Below, one piece after another: positions 49,895-57,170 of a DNA stretch of 64,000 nt. The notes beneath the pieces are model-generated. The model saw only the letters and a program-made list of their open reading frames with translations, was not told where the DNA came from and made no database searches. Position 1 is the first letter of the stretch, and each line of letters starts with the position of its first letter. Origin of the DNA: JAUSIF01 sp963711595 (GTDB lineage Bacteria; Pseudomonadota; Alphaproteobacteria; Rhizobiales; Xanthobacteraceae); assembly GCA_963711595.1 (NCBI GenBank), contig CAVQER010000001.1, forward strand, positions 372,001 to 436,000, written 5' to 3'. Made by a program: the position numbers and the translations under genes.

Positions 49895-50010
49895 AAGCCG
49901 GCCATACCGGCGTGAACTAGACCTTCTCAGCGGTCCTTCTCCGGTGATTGCCCGATGCCGGGACTTCCCTGACTGCGTTCTCCTTCGCGCGTTCTTGAGG
50001 AGGACGGCCA

Positions 50011-50223
50011 ATGCTTCCGATCGTCAGGATGTCGCTTGTTTCGCTTGCGGTGCTGCTACCCCTCACCGGTGCGTCCGCACAGACTGCGCGAACGGATGGC
50101 ATCCGCCTGATGTGCCTCGATCGCGCCGCGACCTGGAAGGATTTCAACCCGCAGTTCTCCCACCATCAGAACCGCGTGAACCTCTACAGCAACTGCATGC
50201 TGGAAAACGGCCTGCTGCCATAA
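50011..50223 (+). CDS. Secreted two-cysteine peptide 1
   Basis: 70 residues, RBS GAGGAGG. A signal peptide (VSLAVLLPLTGASAQ) leaves a mature peptide of about 45 residues with two cysteines (IRLMCLDRAA, VNLYSNCMLENGLLP). First of three tandem paralogues sharing a C...FN...R-x-N-x-Y-S-x-CM-x3-G-x-x-P plan; the two Cys probably form a disulfide. Function unknown. Confidence 0.7.
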   Translation: MLPIVRMSLVSLAVLLPLTGASAQTARTDGIRLMCLDRAATWKDFNPQFSHHQNRVNLYSNCMLENGLLP

Positions 50224-50266
50224 CAACCGCGGCGATCAATGATCCGCCGCTCGTAAGGAGCTGAAC

Positions 50267-50494
50267 ATGCTTTCGCGCGCAAACATCCGAGCCGTTCTGG
50301 CCCTCGCCGCGATCGCGCTCGCCGGCGGCAGCGCATTGGCGGAAGACGGAAGCGTTTATGGCGTCCGCGACCAGTGCATCGACCAGGTTGGTGGCGGCTA
50401 CGCCGGAATTTACGGCAACGCGGAGTCGAACTCCAGCCGCGCACGCACGAACGTCTATTCGAGCTGCATGCGCTCGCACGGGATGCGTCCATAA
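50267..50494 (+). CDS. Secreted two-cysteine peptide 2
   Basis: 75 residues; RBS AAGGAGCTG. Signal peptide (LALAAIALAGGSALAE), then YGVRDQCIDQVGGGYAGIYG and RARTNVYSSCMRSHGMRP. Tandem paralogue of the neighbours. Confidence 0.72.
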   Translation: MLSRANIRAVLALAAIALAGGSALAEDGSVYGVRDQCIDQVGGGYAGIYGNAESNSSRARTNVYSSCMRSHGMRP

Positions 50495-50499
50495 CGCCG

Positions 50500-50718
50500 A
50501 TGCGCACGGGCGCGAAGATAGGTGCCGTCCTCATCGCTGCGAGCTTGGCGGCAAGCGGCAGCGCATTTGCGGAGGACGCGCCGCTCGAGGGCATCCAGCA
50601 GATGTGCATTGCGCGGGCACAAGGCTCCTGGACTGACTTCAATCCGCAAGCGGGCCACGGGCGCGCACGCACGAACATCTATTCGAGCTGCATGGTCGAT
50701 CACGGCCTGCGGCCGTAG
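50500..50718 (+). CDS. Secreted two-cysteine peptide 3
   Basis: 72 residues starting 6 bases after the preceding stop. Signal peptide (AVLIAASLAASGSAFAED), then LEGIQQMCIARAQGSWTDFN and RARTNIYSSCMVDHGLRP. It combines the WTDFNP core of copy 1 with the RARTN end of copy 2. Confidence 0.72.
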   Translation: MRTGAKIGAVLIAASLAASGSAFAEDAPLEGIQQMCIARAQGSWTDFNPQAGHGRARTNIYSSCMVDHGLRP

Positions 50719-50727
50719 CGTGATCCG

Positions 50728-50826
50728 TCATGCCCGCACTCGTTGCGGGCATCCACGTCTTTCTTCTTGGACAAAGACGTGGATGGCCGGGACTTCAGGC
50801 GCTTCGCGCCTTCCGCCCGGCCATGA
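50728..50826. repeat. REP-like inverted pair
   Basis: CGTCATGCCCGCACTCGTTG...GGCATCCACGTC facing GACGTGGATGGCCGGGACTT...CCGGCCATGACG. Confidence 0.88.
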
Positions 50827-51066
50827 CGATGTTGATCCCGCAAATCACAGGCTCGGCACAGGAACCACGCGCGGCCGCCTGAATTGAGTCAAAGTCATAC
50901 GCGTGAAGACGCGGGTGACGCGCTTAAGCCGCGATTCCCTCACTCGCACCCTGATCGCGGTTTGCGAAGGGCCCTGCTCCGAAGCGAGGCGGCGGAGCAG
51001 GGCCACCTCGTTTGGTTTGCGGCGCTAGACTGCGCTGCCCCCGTTGCAGCATCCGGGAGATGGAAA

Positions 51067-51432
51067 ATGACTGCCTACAACGTCGTTCGATTTCGCACGA
51101 AGCCCGGCCAGGAACAGGCCTTCATCGACGCCCACAGGAAGCTCGACGTGCCGATGAAGGGATTCCGCCGGATCAGCGTCATCAGGACCGGCGATCGCAC
51201 CTTCTGCGTCGTCGGCGAATGGAACAAGTTCGACAGCATCGTCGCGGCCCGGCCGAGCATGATCGGCATGCTCGACAGCTTTCGCGACATGCTCGAGGAC
51301 CTCGGCAGCGGGCTCGGCGTGACCGACCCGGTGTCGGGAGACGTGGTCGTCGAGGTCGCGCCGCGCAAGAAGAAAAAGAAGGCGAGCGCGGCGCGGAAGA
51401 AGCCGCGCGCGCGCAAGCGCGGAAGGAAATAA
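51067..51432 (+). CDS. ABM-like dimeric alpha/beta-barrel protein with basic tail
   Basis: 121 residues from ATG 51067 (GGGAGATGGAAA RBS). MTAYNVVRFRTKPGQEQAFI, then KLDVPMKGFRRISVIRTGDR and FCVVGEWNKFDSIVAARPSM follow the antibiotic-biosynthesis-monooxygenase-like ferredoxin fold. A Lys/Arg-rich tail (APRKKKKKASAARKKPRAR) is appended, which could bind nucleic acid or polyphosphate. Catalytic role unproven. Confidence 0.65.
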   Translation: MTAYNVVRFRTKPGQEQAFIDAHRKLDVPMKGFRRISVIRTGDRTFCVVGEWNKFDSIVAARPSMIGMLDSFRDMLEDLGSGLGVTDPVSGDVVVEVAPRKKKKKASAARKKPRARKRGRK

Positions 51433-51464
51433 CAGCGAGCGCGGTCCGCAGGGCGATATAAGGA

Positions 51465-51600
51465 GTCATTCCGGGACAGCGCCGAAAGCGCGTTCACGCG
51501 CGTCTTCGACGCGCTATGGCGCTGGGCCCGGAATCCATATTCCAGGGCAGTGGTCATGGATTCCGGGCTCGCGGGCTGCGCCCGCGCCCCGGAATGACCA
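51465..51600. repeat. REP-like inverted pair (ATTCCGGG family)
   Basis: GTCATTCCGGGACAGCGCCG...CCCGGAATCCA facing ATGGATTCCGGGCTCGCGGG...CCCCGGAATGACC. Confidence 0.85.
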
Positions 51601-51687
51601 AAGGACAAGCCTTGTCCTCGGGACGGCCGGAGGCCGTACCCGAGGGCCGGCCATGACGAATAAGAGAGTGCGAAGCCGCGGGCGCGA

Positions 51688-51986
51688 TCAGCGCCAGCGG
51701 AAAAACACCGGGTGCCACCAGCCGCAGCGGCCGCGGTCGCAGCGCCAGATATAGGGGCCGCCCGGATTCACGCCGCAGGAGTGGCGCGTGCAGCGCCGGC
51801 CCGAGTGATAGTGCCAGCCGGCGGGTCCGAGCTCGCAGATCGCGTGGCAGGCATGAACGTTCAGCACGTGATCGGGAACGGGTAGCGACGTGGGCGCGCC
51901 GCCGGGAACGGCGGCGGCTTGTGCCGCGGCTGAGCAAATCCGAGCGCGAGAACGAGTGACAAGGCGTAGAGCAACTTCTTTGGCAT
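51688..51986 (-). CDS. Small secreted Cys-rich protein, frameshifted
   Basis: ATG 51986 (MPKKLLYALSLVLALGFA), signal peptide; a one-base shift near 51935 leads to AAAQAAAVPGGAPTSLPVPD, then VHACHAICELGPAGWHYHSG, RRCTRHSCGVNPGGPYIWRC and end HPVFFRWR. Six or so cysteines suggest disulfides. Corrected length is about 98 residues. Unknown function. Confidence 0.6.
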
Positions 51987-52086
51987 GGATGGTCCCCGGT
52001 TGACCTGGCCGCTCTATGTCACGGGGCGCTCGTGGCATTAAAAAGGCTCGTCCCGGACGCGCTGCAGCGCGTAGCGGTCGGCCTTG

Positions 52087-52264
52087 TTTTCATTGTCATC
52101 ACCGGGCCGCGCCGCCCCGCGAGCCGAAGGCGAGCGGGCTAGGCGGCGCGAGTCCCGGTGATCCACGCCTTTGGAATCGCAACGTGAAAAGACGTGGATG
52201 GCCGGGACTCGGCGCGCCAAGGCCACCTGCTTCGGCAGGTGGGGCGCGCCGGCCCGGCCATGAC
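52087..52264. repeat. REP-like composite
   Basis: TCATCACCGGGCCGCGCCGC...AGTCCCGGTGATCCACGCC facing GACGTGGATGGCCGGGACTC...GGCCCGGCCATGAC, with the CACCTGCTTCGGCAGGTG hairpin inside. Confidence 0.85.
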
Positions 52265-52334
52265 AAGAAGGGGACAAGCGGCTGGCATCACGCGTAATAA
52301 GGTCTGCCGTCACCCCTCACCTGACCAAATCCCC

Positions 52335-53352
52335 ATGCAATTCGGCGTCTACAGCTTCGGCGATCTCACCGCCGACCCGATGACCGGCGCGCGGCTCACG
52401 GCCGCGGAGCGCCTGCAAGAAGTGCTCGCGCAGGCGAAGCTCGCCGACAGCGCGGGGCTTTCGGTGTTCGCGCTCGGCGAGCACCACCGGCTCGATTTCG
52501 CGGTGTCCGCGACGACCGTGGCGCTCGCTGCGATCGCGGCACAAACGAAGGCGATCCGCCTCGCAAGTGCCGTCACGATCCTCGCCACCGCCGATCCCGT
52601 GCGCGTGTTCGAGGAATACGCGACGCTCGATTTGCTCTCGGGCGGGCGCGCCGAGATCATCGCAGGCCGCGGCATCTACACGGAATCCTTTCCGCTGTTC
52701 GGGCTTGAGCGTCGACGACCAGGACGCGCTGTACGCGGAAAATCTCGAGCTGCTGATGCAGCTGAACAGCTCACCCCGCGTGACGTGGCAGGGGAAATTC
52801 CGCAAAGCCCTCGCGGACGCGGAGATCGCGCCGCGGCCCGAGCGGCCGATTCCGATCTGGGTCGGCACCGGCGGCACGCCCGCGAGCACGGAGCGCGCGG
52901 GGAAGCTTGGGCTGCCGCTCTCGCTCGGCAACATCACGCTGCCGCCGGAAAAGCTCGCGCCCGCGGTCGCCGCCTATCGCGCGGCGGGGAAGGCCGCGGG
53001 GCACACGGGCCTGCGCGTCGGCGTCGCGAAGCACCTTTATCTTGCGCGCGACAGCCGCACGGCGCGCGACGAATTCTTCCCGCGCTATGCGAGCTACATC
53101 GCCTCGCATTCGACGAGCCAGTACCGGAAGATCGAGGTGACGCGCGAGATCTTCGAGGAACGCGCGGCACCCGGCGGCGCGCTTTATGTCGGCAGCCCGC
53201 AGGAGATCGTCGACAAGATCGGCCGCGAGCGCGAGCTGTTCGGCCACGACCGCCTGATGGGCCAGATCGACATCGGCGGCCTCCCCTTCAAGAACGTCGC
53301 GAGCGCGATCGAGCTTTATGCAAGCGAAGTCGCGGGGAAGCTTCGGACTTAA
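52335..53352 (+). CDS. LLM-class flavin-dependent oxidoreductase, frameshifted
   Basis: ATG 52335 (MQFGVYSFGDLTADPMTG). A bacterial luciferase-like TIM barrel: FALGEHHRLDFAVSATTVAL, IRLASAVTILATADPVRVFE, GGRAEIIAGRGIYTESFPLF. One extra base near 52706 breaks the frame; it continues LSVDDQDALYAENLELLMQL, RPERPIPIWVGTGGTPASTE, EIVDKIGRERELFGHDRLMG. Corrected length is about 338 residues. Uses FMN or F420; substrate unknown. Confidence 0.85.
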
Positions 53353-53357
53353 AAATA

Positions 53358-53392
53358 GTCATGGCCGGGCTTGTCCCGGCCATCCACGTCTT
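53358..53392. repeat. Single REP-like unit
   Basis: GTCATGGCCGGGCTTGTCCC...GGCCATCCACGTC. Confidence 0.85.
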
Positions 53393-53481
53393 CCTCACCC
53401 CCGTTCGTCCCCGCGAAACTTGTCCCCGCGAAAGCGGGGAGCGGGGACCCAGCGCATTCAACATTTCCCGGGCGCACATTC

Positions 53482-53651
53482 TTCTTGTCATCACCGGGCC
53501 GTGCTGCCCGGTGAGCCGAAGGCGAACCGTTTGGCAGCGCGAGTCCCGGTGATCCACGCTTTTTCCTTCTTGTCATCACCGGGCCGTGCTGCCCGGTGAG
53601 CCGAAGGCGAACCGTTTGGCAGCGCGAGTCCCGGTGATCCACGCTTTTTCC
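53482..53651. repeat. Exact 85-bp tandem duplication of a REP-like unit
   Basis: Copies at 53482-53566 and 53567-53651 are identical (TTCTTGTCATCACCGGGCCG ... CCACGCTTTTTCC). A recent slippage or amplification product, or an assembly artefact. Confidence 0.9.
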
Positions 53652-53664
53652 GCGGCAAAGAAAG

Positions 53665-53764
53665 ACGTGGATGCCATCGCAACTCGGGCTTGCCCGAGTT
53701 GCGCACTGAAAAGCTGCCCAAGTCGGATAAATCCGACTTGGGCTGACAAGCGCGGGCATGACGG
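53665..53764. repeat. REP-like unit with two nested palindromes
   Basis: AGACGTGGATGCC is interrupted by CGCAACTCGG/CCGAGTTGCG (53679-53704) and CCCAAGTCGG/CCGACTTGGG (53717-53742), then GACAAGCGCGGGCATGACGG completes the unit. Confidence 0.88.
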
Positions 53765-53794
53765 ATTCATTGGGTTTGCGCGAGCGTGGAACCC

Positions 53795-53819
53795 GGAACT
53801 CCACCCCGCGCCACGCGTT
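53795..53819 (+). promoter_or_regulatory. EcfG-type general stress promoter
   Basis: GGAAC (53795-53799), 16-nt spacer, CGTT (53816-53819), 36 bases before the ATG at 53856. Confidence 0.72.
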
Positions 53820-53855
53820 CGCCTCAGAGGGGCCAGCGAAATTCAGGAGGAACTC

Positions 53856-54161
53856 ATGAGCGATCCACGCGGACCCGGCTACGGGAGCGATCCCCGCGAT
53901 CCACTCGATCCCCGCGAGCCCGGCTTTCGAACGGGCGCCGGCACCGGCCGTAGCGACGGCCTGCCGACCTGGGGATGGGTGACGCTCGCGATCGCGGTTT
54001 TCGTGGTCATTGCGGCGCTCCTCATGTGGGGCGGCGGCAGCGGCCAGCAGCAGGCCGGAACGCAGACCACGCCCCCGGCGAGCAGCACGACACCGCCGAT
54101 GAAGTCACCCGCGACGCCGCCGGCACCCTCGCCGACGACACCGCCGGCAAAATCGAACTGA
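53856..54161 (+). CDS. Small membrane protein with Pro/Thr-rich tail
   Basis: 101 residues from ATG 53856 with CAGGAGGAACTC. A hydrophilic Pro/Gly/Asp N-terminus (MSDPRGPGYGSDPRDPLDPR), one transmembrane helix (WVTLAIAVFVVIAALLMWGG), then a periplasmic Gln/Thr/Pro tail (TTPPASSTTPPMKSPATPPA). Same plan as the small proteins at 16,957 and 44,718. Its exact EcfG-type promoter points to stress induction. Function unknown. Confidence 0.75.
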   Translation: MSDPRGPGYGSDPRDPLDPREPGFRTGAGTGRSDGLPTWGWVTLAIAVFVVIAALLMWGGGSGQQQAGTQTTPPASSTTPPMKSPATPPAPSPTTPPAKSN

Positions 54162-54169
54162 CGAAACGA

Positions 54170-54255
54170 AGTTTCGTCATCACCGGACCGCAGCGTCCCG
54201 CGACCCCGGACCTGGTCCGGGGGAGCGGCTGACGCTGCGAGATCCGGTGATCCAT
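54170..54255. repeat. REP-like unit
   Basis: GAAGTTTCGTCATCACCGGA...GAGATCCGGTGATCCATTTC, a relative of the TCATCACCGGGCC family. Confidence 0.75.
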
Positions 54256-54353
54256 TTCTGATTACACTTACTCCGCGTCTCTCGCCCTTCTGGGGCGGGA
54301 GCGCGGACGTGTGCTTGTCATCCAACTGGCCACTGGCCGCGGCCTCTCCCTAC

Positions 54354-54530
54354 TATTGTCATCACCGGGCCGGCGCGCCCGCCCGCGTAAGCGGGCGTCT
54401 TGGCGCGGCGAGTCCCGGTGATCCACGCGTGATTGTATTCTTCGTCATGGCCGGGCTTGTCCCGGCCATCCACGCCTTGAGACAAAGTAAGAAAAGCGTG
54501 GATGCGCCGCGACAAGCCCGGGCATGACAA
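54354..54530. repeat. Two REP-like units in tandem
   Basis: TGTCATCACCGGGCCGGCGC...CCCGGTGATCCACGCG, then CGTCATGGCCGGGCTTGTCC...CCATCCACGCC facing GCGTGGATGCGCCGCGACAA...GGGCATGAC. Confidence 0.85.
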
Positions 54531-54539
54531 GTACATTTC

Positions 54540-55016
54540 TTAGCGCGCTTTCTTCTTCGATCCTCCCGGCGCCTCGTTCGGCCACATCACGAGGTGATGC
54601 GCGAGCTCATCGTCGGAAAATTCCGTCTCGTCGCCCGCCGTGCGCCCGCGCACGGAGACGCCGGCCGCGTGCACGCTGTCGCGATCGCCCGAGACGAGCG
54701 GGTGCCACCAATAGAGAGGCTTTCCCTCCGCGAGCAGGCGATAGGCGCAGGTGTCCGGGAGCCATGAATAGCTCGCGGCGCGGCGCGGGGTGAGCTTCAC
54801 GCAATCGGGCACGCGGCGCTCGCGGTGGCCGTAGTCGGTGCAGCGGCAGCTTTTCTCGTCGAGCAGCCGGCAAACCACGTCGGTGTAATGGACGACGCCC
54901 GTATCCTCGTCCTCGAGCTTCACGAGGCAGCATCTCGCGCACCGATCACAAACTGACTCGAATTCTTTCCGAGTCATCTGCGCGAGTTTCTTGGTTTCCC
55001 AGAAGGGCTTGTCCAT
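54540..55016 (-). CDS. YcgN/YkgJ-like Cys-cluster protein (UPF0260)
   Basis: 158 residues from ATG 55016 (MDKPFWETKKLAQMTRKEFE). The metal-binding Cys pattern of the UPF0260/YkgJ zinc-or-iron-chelating family is complete: CDRCARCCLVKLEDEDTG, VCRLLDEKSCRCTDYGHRER, PDCVKLT, LPDTCAYRLLAEGKPLYWWH, then HAAGVSVRGRTAGDETEF. Length is normal for YcgN. Role in Fe-S or metal handling is inferred for the family, not proven. Confidence 0.9.
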   Translation of the reverse strand: MDKPFWETKKLAQMTRKEFESVCDRCARCCLVKLEDEDTGVVHYTDVVCRLLDEKSCRCTDYGHRERRVPDCVKLTPRRAASYSWLPDTCAYRLLAEGKPLYWWHPLVSGDRDSVHAAGVSVRGRTAGDETEFSDDELAHHLVMWPNEAPGGSKKKAR

Positions 55017-55045
55017 GCGCGCTTGTAGCCGCCGGGCCAAGCATT

Positions 55046-55135
55046 GTCATGCCCGCGCTTGTCGCGGGCATCCACGCCTTTATGCGTGACCAATTCCGCA
55101 AGGCGTGGATGGCCGGGACATGCCCGGCCATGATG
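55046..55135. repeat. REP-like inverted pair
   Basis: GTCATGCCCGCGCTTGTCGC...GGCATCCACGCC facing AGGCGTGGATGGCCGGGACA...GGCCATGATG. Confidence 0.85.
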
Positions 55136-55165
55136 CAGAGGAAGTCCCGGGCGTTCCCACCCTCC

Positions 55166-55323
55166 TTGTCATCACCGGGCCGCGCGCGCCCCGCGCCGCG
55201 AAGGCGGCGAGCGGTCTTGGCGGCGCCGAGTCCCGGTGATCCACGCCTTAAACTGCGCGTGGCCCAAAAACGTGGATGGCCGGGATCGCAGGCGCGTATC
55301 GACGCCGGCCCGGCCATGACGTC
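55166..55323. repeat. REP-like composite
   Basis: TTGTCATCACCGGGCCGCGC...AGTCCCGGTGATCCACGCC facing AACGTGGATGGCCGGGATCG...GGCCCGGCCATGACG. Confidence 0.85.
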
Positions 55324-55349
55324 TTTGTGCTGACGCCTCAAACGAGCCG

Positions 55350-55751
55350 TCAAATCAATATCTCTTCCGTCGGGAACAGGGTGAACCAGCGCTGCGGCTC
55401 GATCTCCATCAGGCCGCCGGTGGTGCCGATGCCGACGACGAGGATCTCGGCGATCTTCACCGGCTTGTCCTCGTTGTCGCGCACGCGGGCGACGTCGGCG
55501 CCGCGCACGAAGGCGACGGTGCCGAAGGCGCAGGCTTCTTCCTTGCCGGCTTCCTGGTTGACCTGCTTCGCGGCTTCGACCGGATTGCCGCGGAACAGCT
55601 CGATGTATCGCTGCACCTGTTCCAGTGTGTCGCAAACGAGGCCGGAACCGACTTCAATGTCGGTTGGGGTCGATTTCTTCTCCTCGGCGGGCGCGGGCAG
55701 CGCGAGCGCGAGGAACATGAGCGCCGTCGCGGGCGCTAGCGCATACCGCAT
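55350..55751 (-). CDS. Secreted hypothetical protein
   Basis: 133 residues; signal peptide (LAPATALMFLALALPAPAEE). The mature part (DIEVGSGLVCDTLEQVQRYI, FRGNPVEAAKQVNQEAGKEE, ACAFGTVAFVRG) resembles small periplasmic proteins of Bradyrhizobium with two cysteines likely to form a disulfide. Ends FTLFPTEEILI. Function unknown; frame intact. Confidence 0.75.
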   Translation of the reverse strand: MRYALAPATALMFLALALPAPAEEKKSTPTDIEVGSGLVCDTLEQVQRYIELFRGNPVEAAKQVNQEAGKEEACAFGTVAFVRGADVARVRDNEDKPVKIAEILVVGIGTTGGLMEIEPQRWFTLFPTEEILI

Positions 55752-55762
55752 GGGAGTCTCCT

Positions 55763-55830
55763 AAAGCTTGTCCCGGATGCGGTGCAGCGCGAAGCGAATG
55801 CGGAGCGGTGCGCCGCTGTTCCGGGATCCA
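55763..55830. repeat. REP-like unit
   Basis: CTTGTCCCGGATGCGGTGCA...GCGGTGCGCCGCTGTTCCGGGATCCA; a relative of the unit at 9461-9519. Confidence 0.7.
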
Positions 55831-56027
55831 TGTCGTGAATTTAAAGTTTCCGCGCGGTGAAATGTTCCGCCATCGAGTCTTCACCTCGCTTGAGCGGGCG
55901 AGACATCGGCGCGCACGTGCGGAGAGTCGGTACGGGATTCTGCTGAGAAGAGCATTCTGTCGAACACAGGGAACCTGAAATGCGCGAGGGTTCCCCAACG
56001 CGGCGAAAATATTTTTTCTAACCCGTC

Positions 56028-56200
56028 ATCACCGGGCCCTGGCCCGGACTTGATCCGGGCCGCGCGCGCAGCCTGGCCTGCGAGCCCGGACTCCGAGCGG
56101 CATCAATGGGTGTTTCGACGCGCCCTTTTCCCGTCATCACCGGGCCGGCGCGCGCGCCTCGCCGCGTCACTCGAGCGAAGCGAGGTCGGCGGCGCCCGGA
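56028..56200. repeat. REP-like units, partly inside a gene
   Basis: GTCATCACCGGGCCCTGGCC... and GTCATCACCGGGCCGGCGCG...; the second forms the C-terminal codons of the HTH gene. Confidence 0.7.
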
Positions 56201-56904
56201 ACTCCAGGTCGGCATCCATGCATGTCTTCAGCCGAAGACGGCTGCGACGCGGGCGGCTCTCCGCCCTTCCCTTCCCGCTCTCGCTGAAATTCCTCCAGAA
56301 CCGCCGAGATACCCGCGCAGATCTCCTCCTCGGTACGCGCAGGTGCTGTCCCTGCTTCCGTCTGCAACTCCCGGAGTCGCTTCCGCATACGCACCAAACT
56401 TTCGATCGCGCGGCTCACCAATACAATGTCCTCCAACTCCTCCCGATGTTCGCGCCGCTCCTGCCCGCGTCTCTTGCTCTCATTCGCCTTGGCGATTTCC
56501 TCCTGCGCCTTCTCCCACAAGCTGCCGACGATCTCCTCGCGCTCGGCGGCGAGTTCCTCAGGTGACCGCGAGGCAAACGAACGCGCAATCTCTGCGTTCG
56601 TCAGCGCTTTCGTTGAGGCGCCCACGTCTGCAAACTGAAATCGCCGCCGAAACCGATGATCGTTGCCGTGCAGGATCGAGACGTTGCGCGGCCGCCATCC
56701 CTCACGTTTGGCTAGGCCGTATAGAGTGCTGCGGTGCATGCCAATGATTTCGGCGATGCGCGCTATGGGAAGCGGTGATTGTTCATAGAGTCGCCGCCCG
56801 AGTTCGAGCGGCGTTTTTGGATTCGCGAACGTGCTTAAATCCGCAACCATGGCAGTCAGCTGTCGTTGACTGATGCGGGAGGGTTTTTGGCGAGGTGTCT
56901 TCAT
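56167..56904 (-). CDS. HTH protein with long coiled coil (TerS/regulator-like)
   Basis: About 245 residues from ATG 56904 (MKTPRQKPSRISQRQLTAMV). A helix-turn-helix (LELGRRLYEQSPLPIARIAE, IIGMHRSTLYGLAKREGWRP) is followed by a long charged helix (SRSPEELAAEREEIVGSLWE, SKRRGQERREHREELEDIVL) and an acidic tail. This HTH plus coiled-coil plan recalls small terminases or phage regulators. Its promoter is of the same type as those before the GTA portal and terminase genes. The last 12 or so residues (GVPGAADLASLE) come from a REP element. Function not assigned. Confidence 0.6.
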   Translation of the reverse strand: MKTPRQKPSRISQRQLTAMVADLSTFANPKTPLELGRRLYEQSPLPIARIAEIIGMHRSTLYGLAKREGWRPRNVSILHGNDHRFRRRFQFADVGASTKALTNAEIARSFASRSPEELAAEREEIVGSLWEKAQEEIAKANESKRRGQERREHREELEDIVLVSRAIESLVRMRKRLRELQTEAGTAPARTEEEICAGISAVLEEFQREREGKGGEPPASQPSSAEDMHGCRPGVPGAADLASLE

Positions 56905-57001
56905 TGTTTCTTCCGCAACGCGCACGCGCGACTTCGCCGCACCGAGGAAAACGCGGGCGCTGGCAATAAGATATGCGTGACAGATTTCTCGGAGACTGGG
57001 A

Positions 57002-57043
57002 TTTTGTACAGATCAGCGCCTGGCTGTCAAGAATATAATCCTA
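57002..57043 (-). promoter_or_regulatory. Promoter with palindromic activator-like site
   Basis: Minus strand TTGACA (57030-57025), 16-nt spacer, TACAAA (57008-57003), with AGGATTATATTCTT overlapping the -35. Same module as at 31,846 and 44,155; here upstream of the HTH gene. Confidence 0.6.
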
Positions 57044-57170
57044 TGCCTTTCACCACTTAATGATCAAAGTCACGCAACGAAAGGGAAGTCAGCTTTGCGG
57101 CAAACAGCAGTGGTGCGTTCCGTGTTTTCGCCTACGCTAACGGATTGAACTCGACACGGAGAAAAGTGCG

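Noticed and set aside
41013..55323. Repeated palindromic units as a CRISPR array
   Set aside because: Copies are dispersed between genes, self-complementary, of variable spacing and without unique equal-length spacers; they are REP-like elements.
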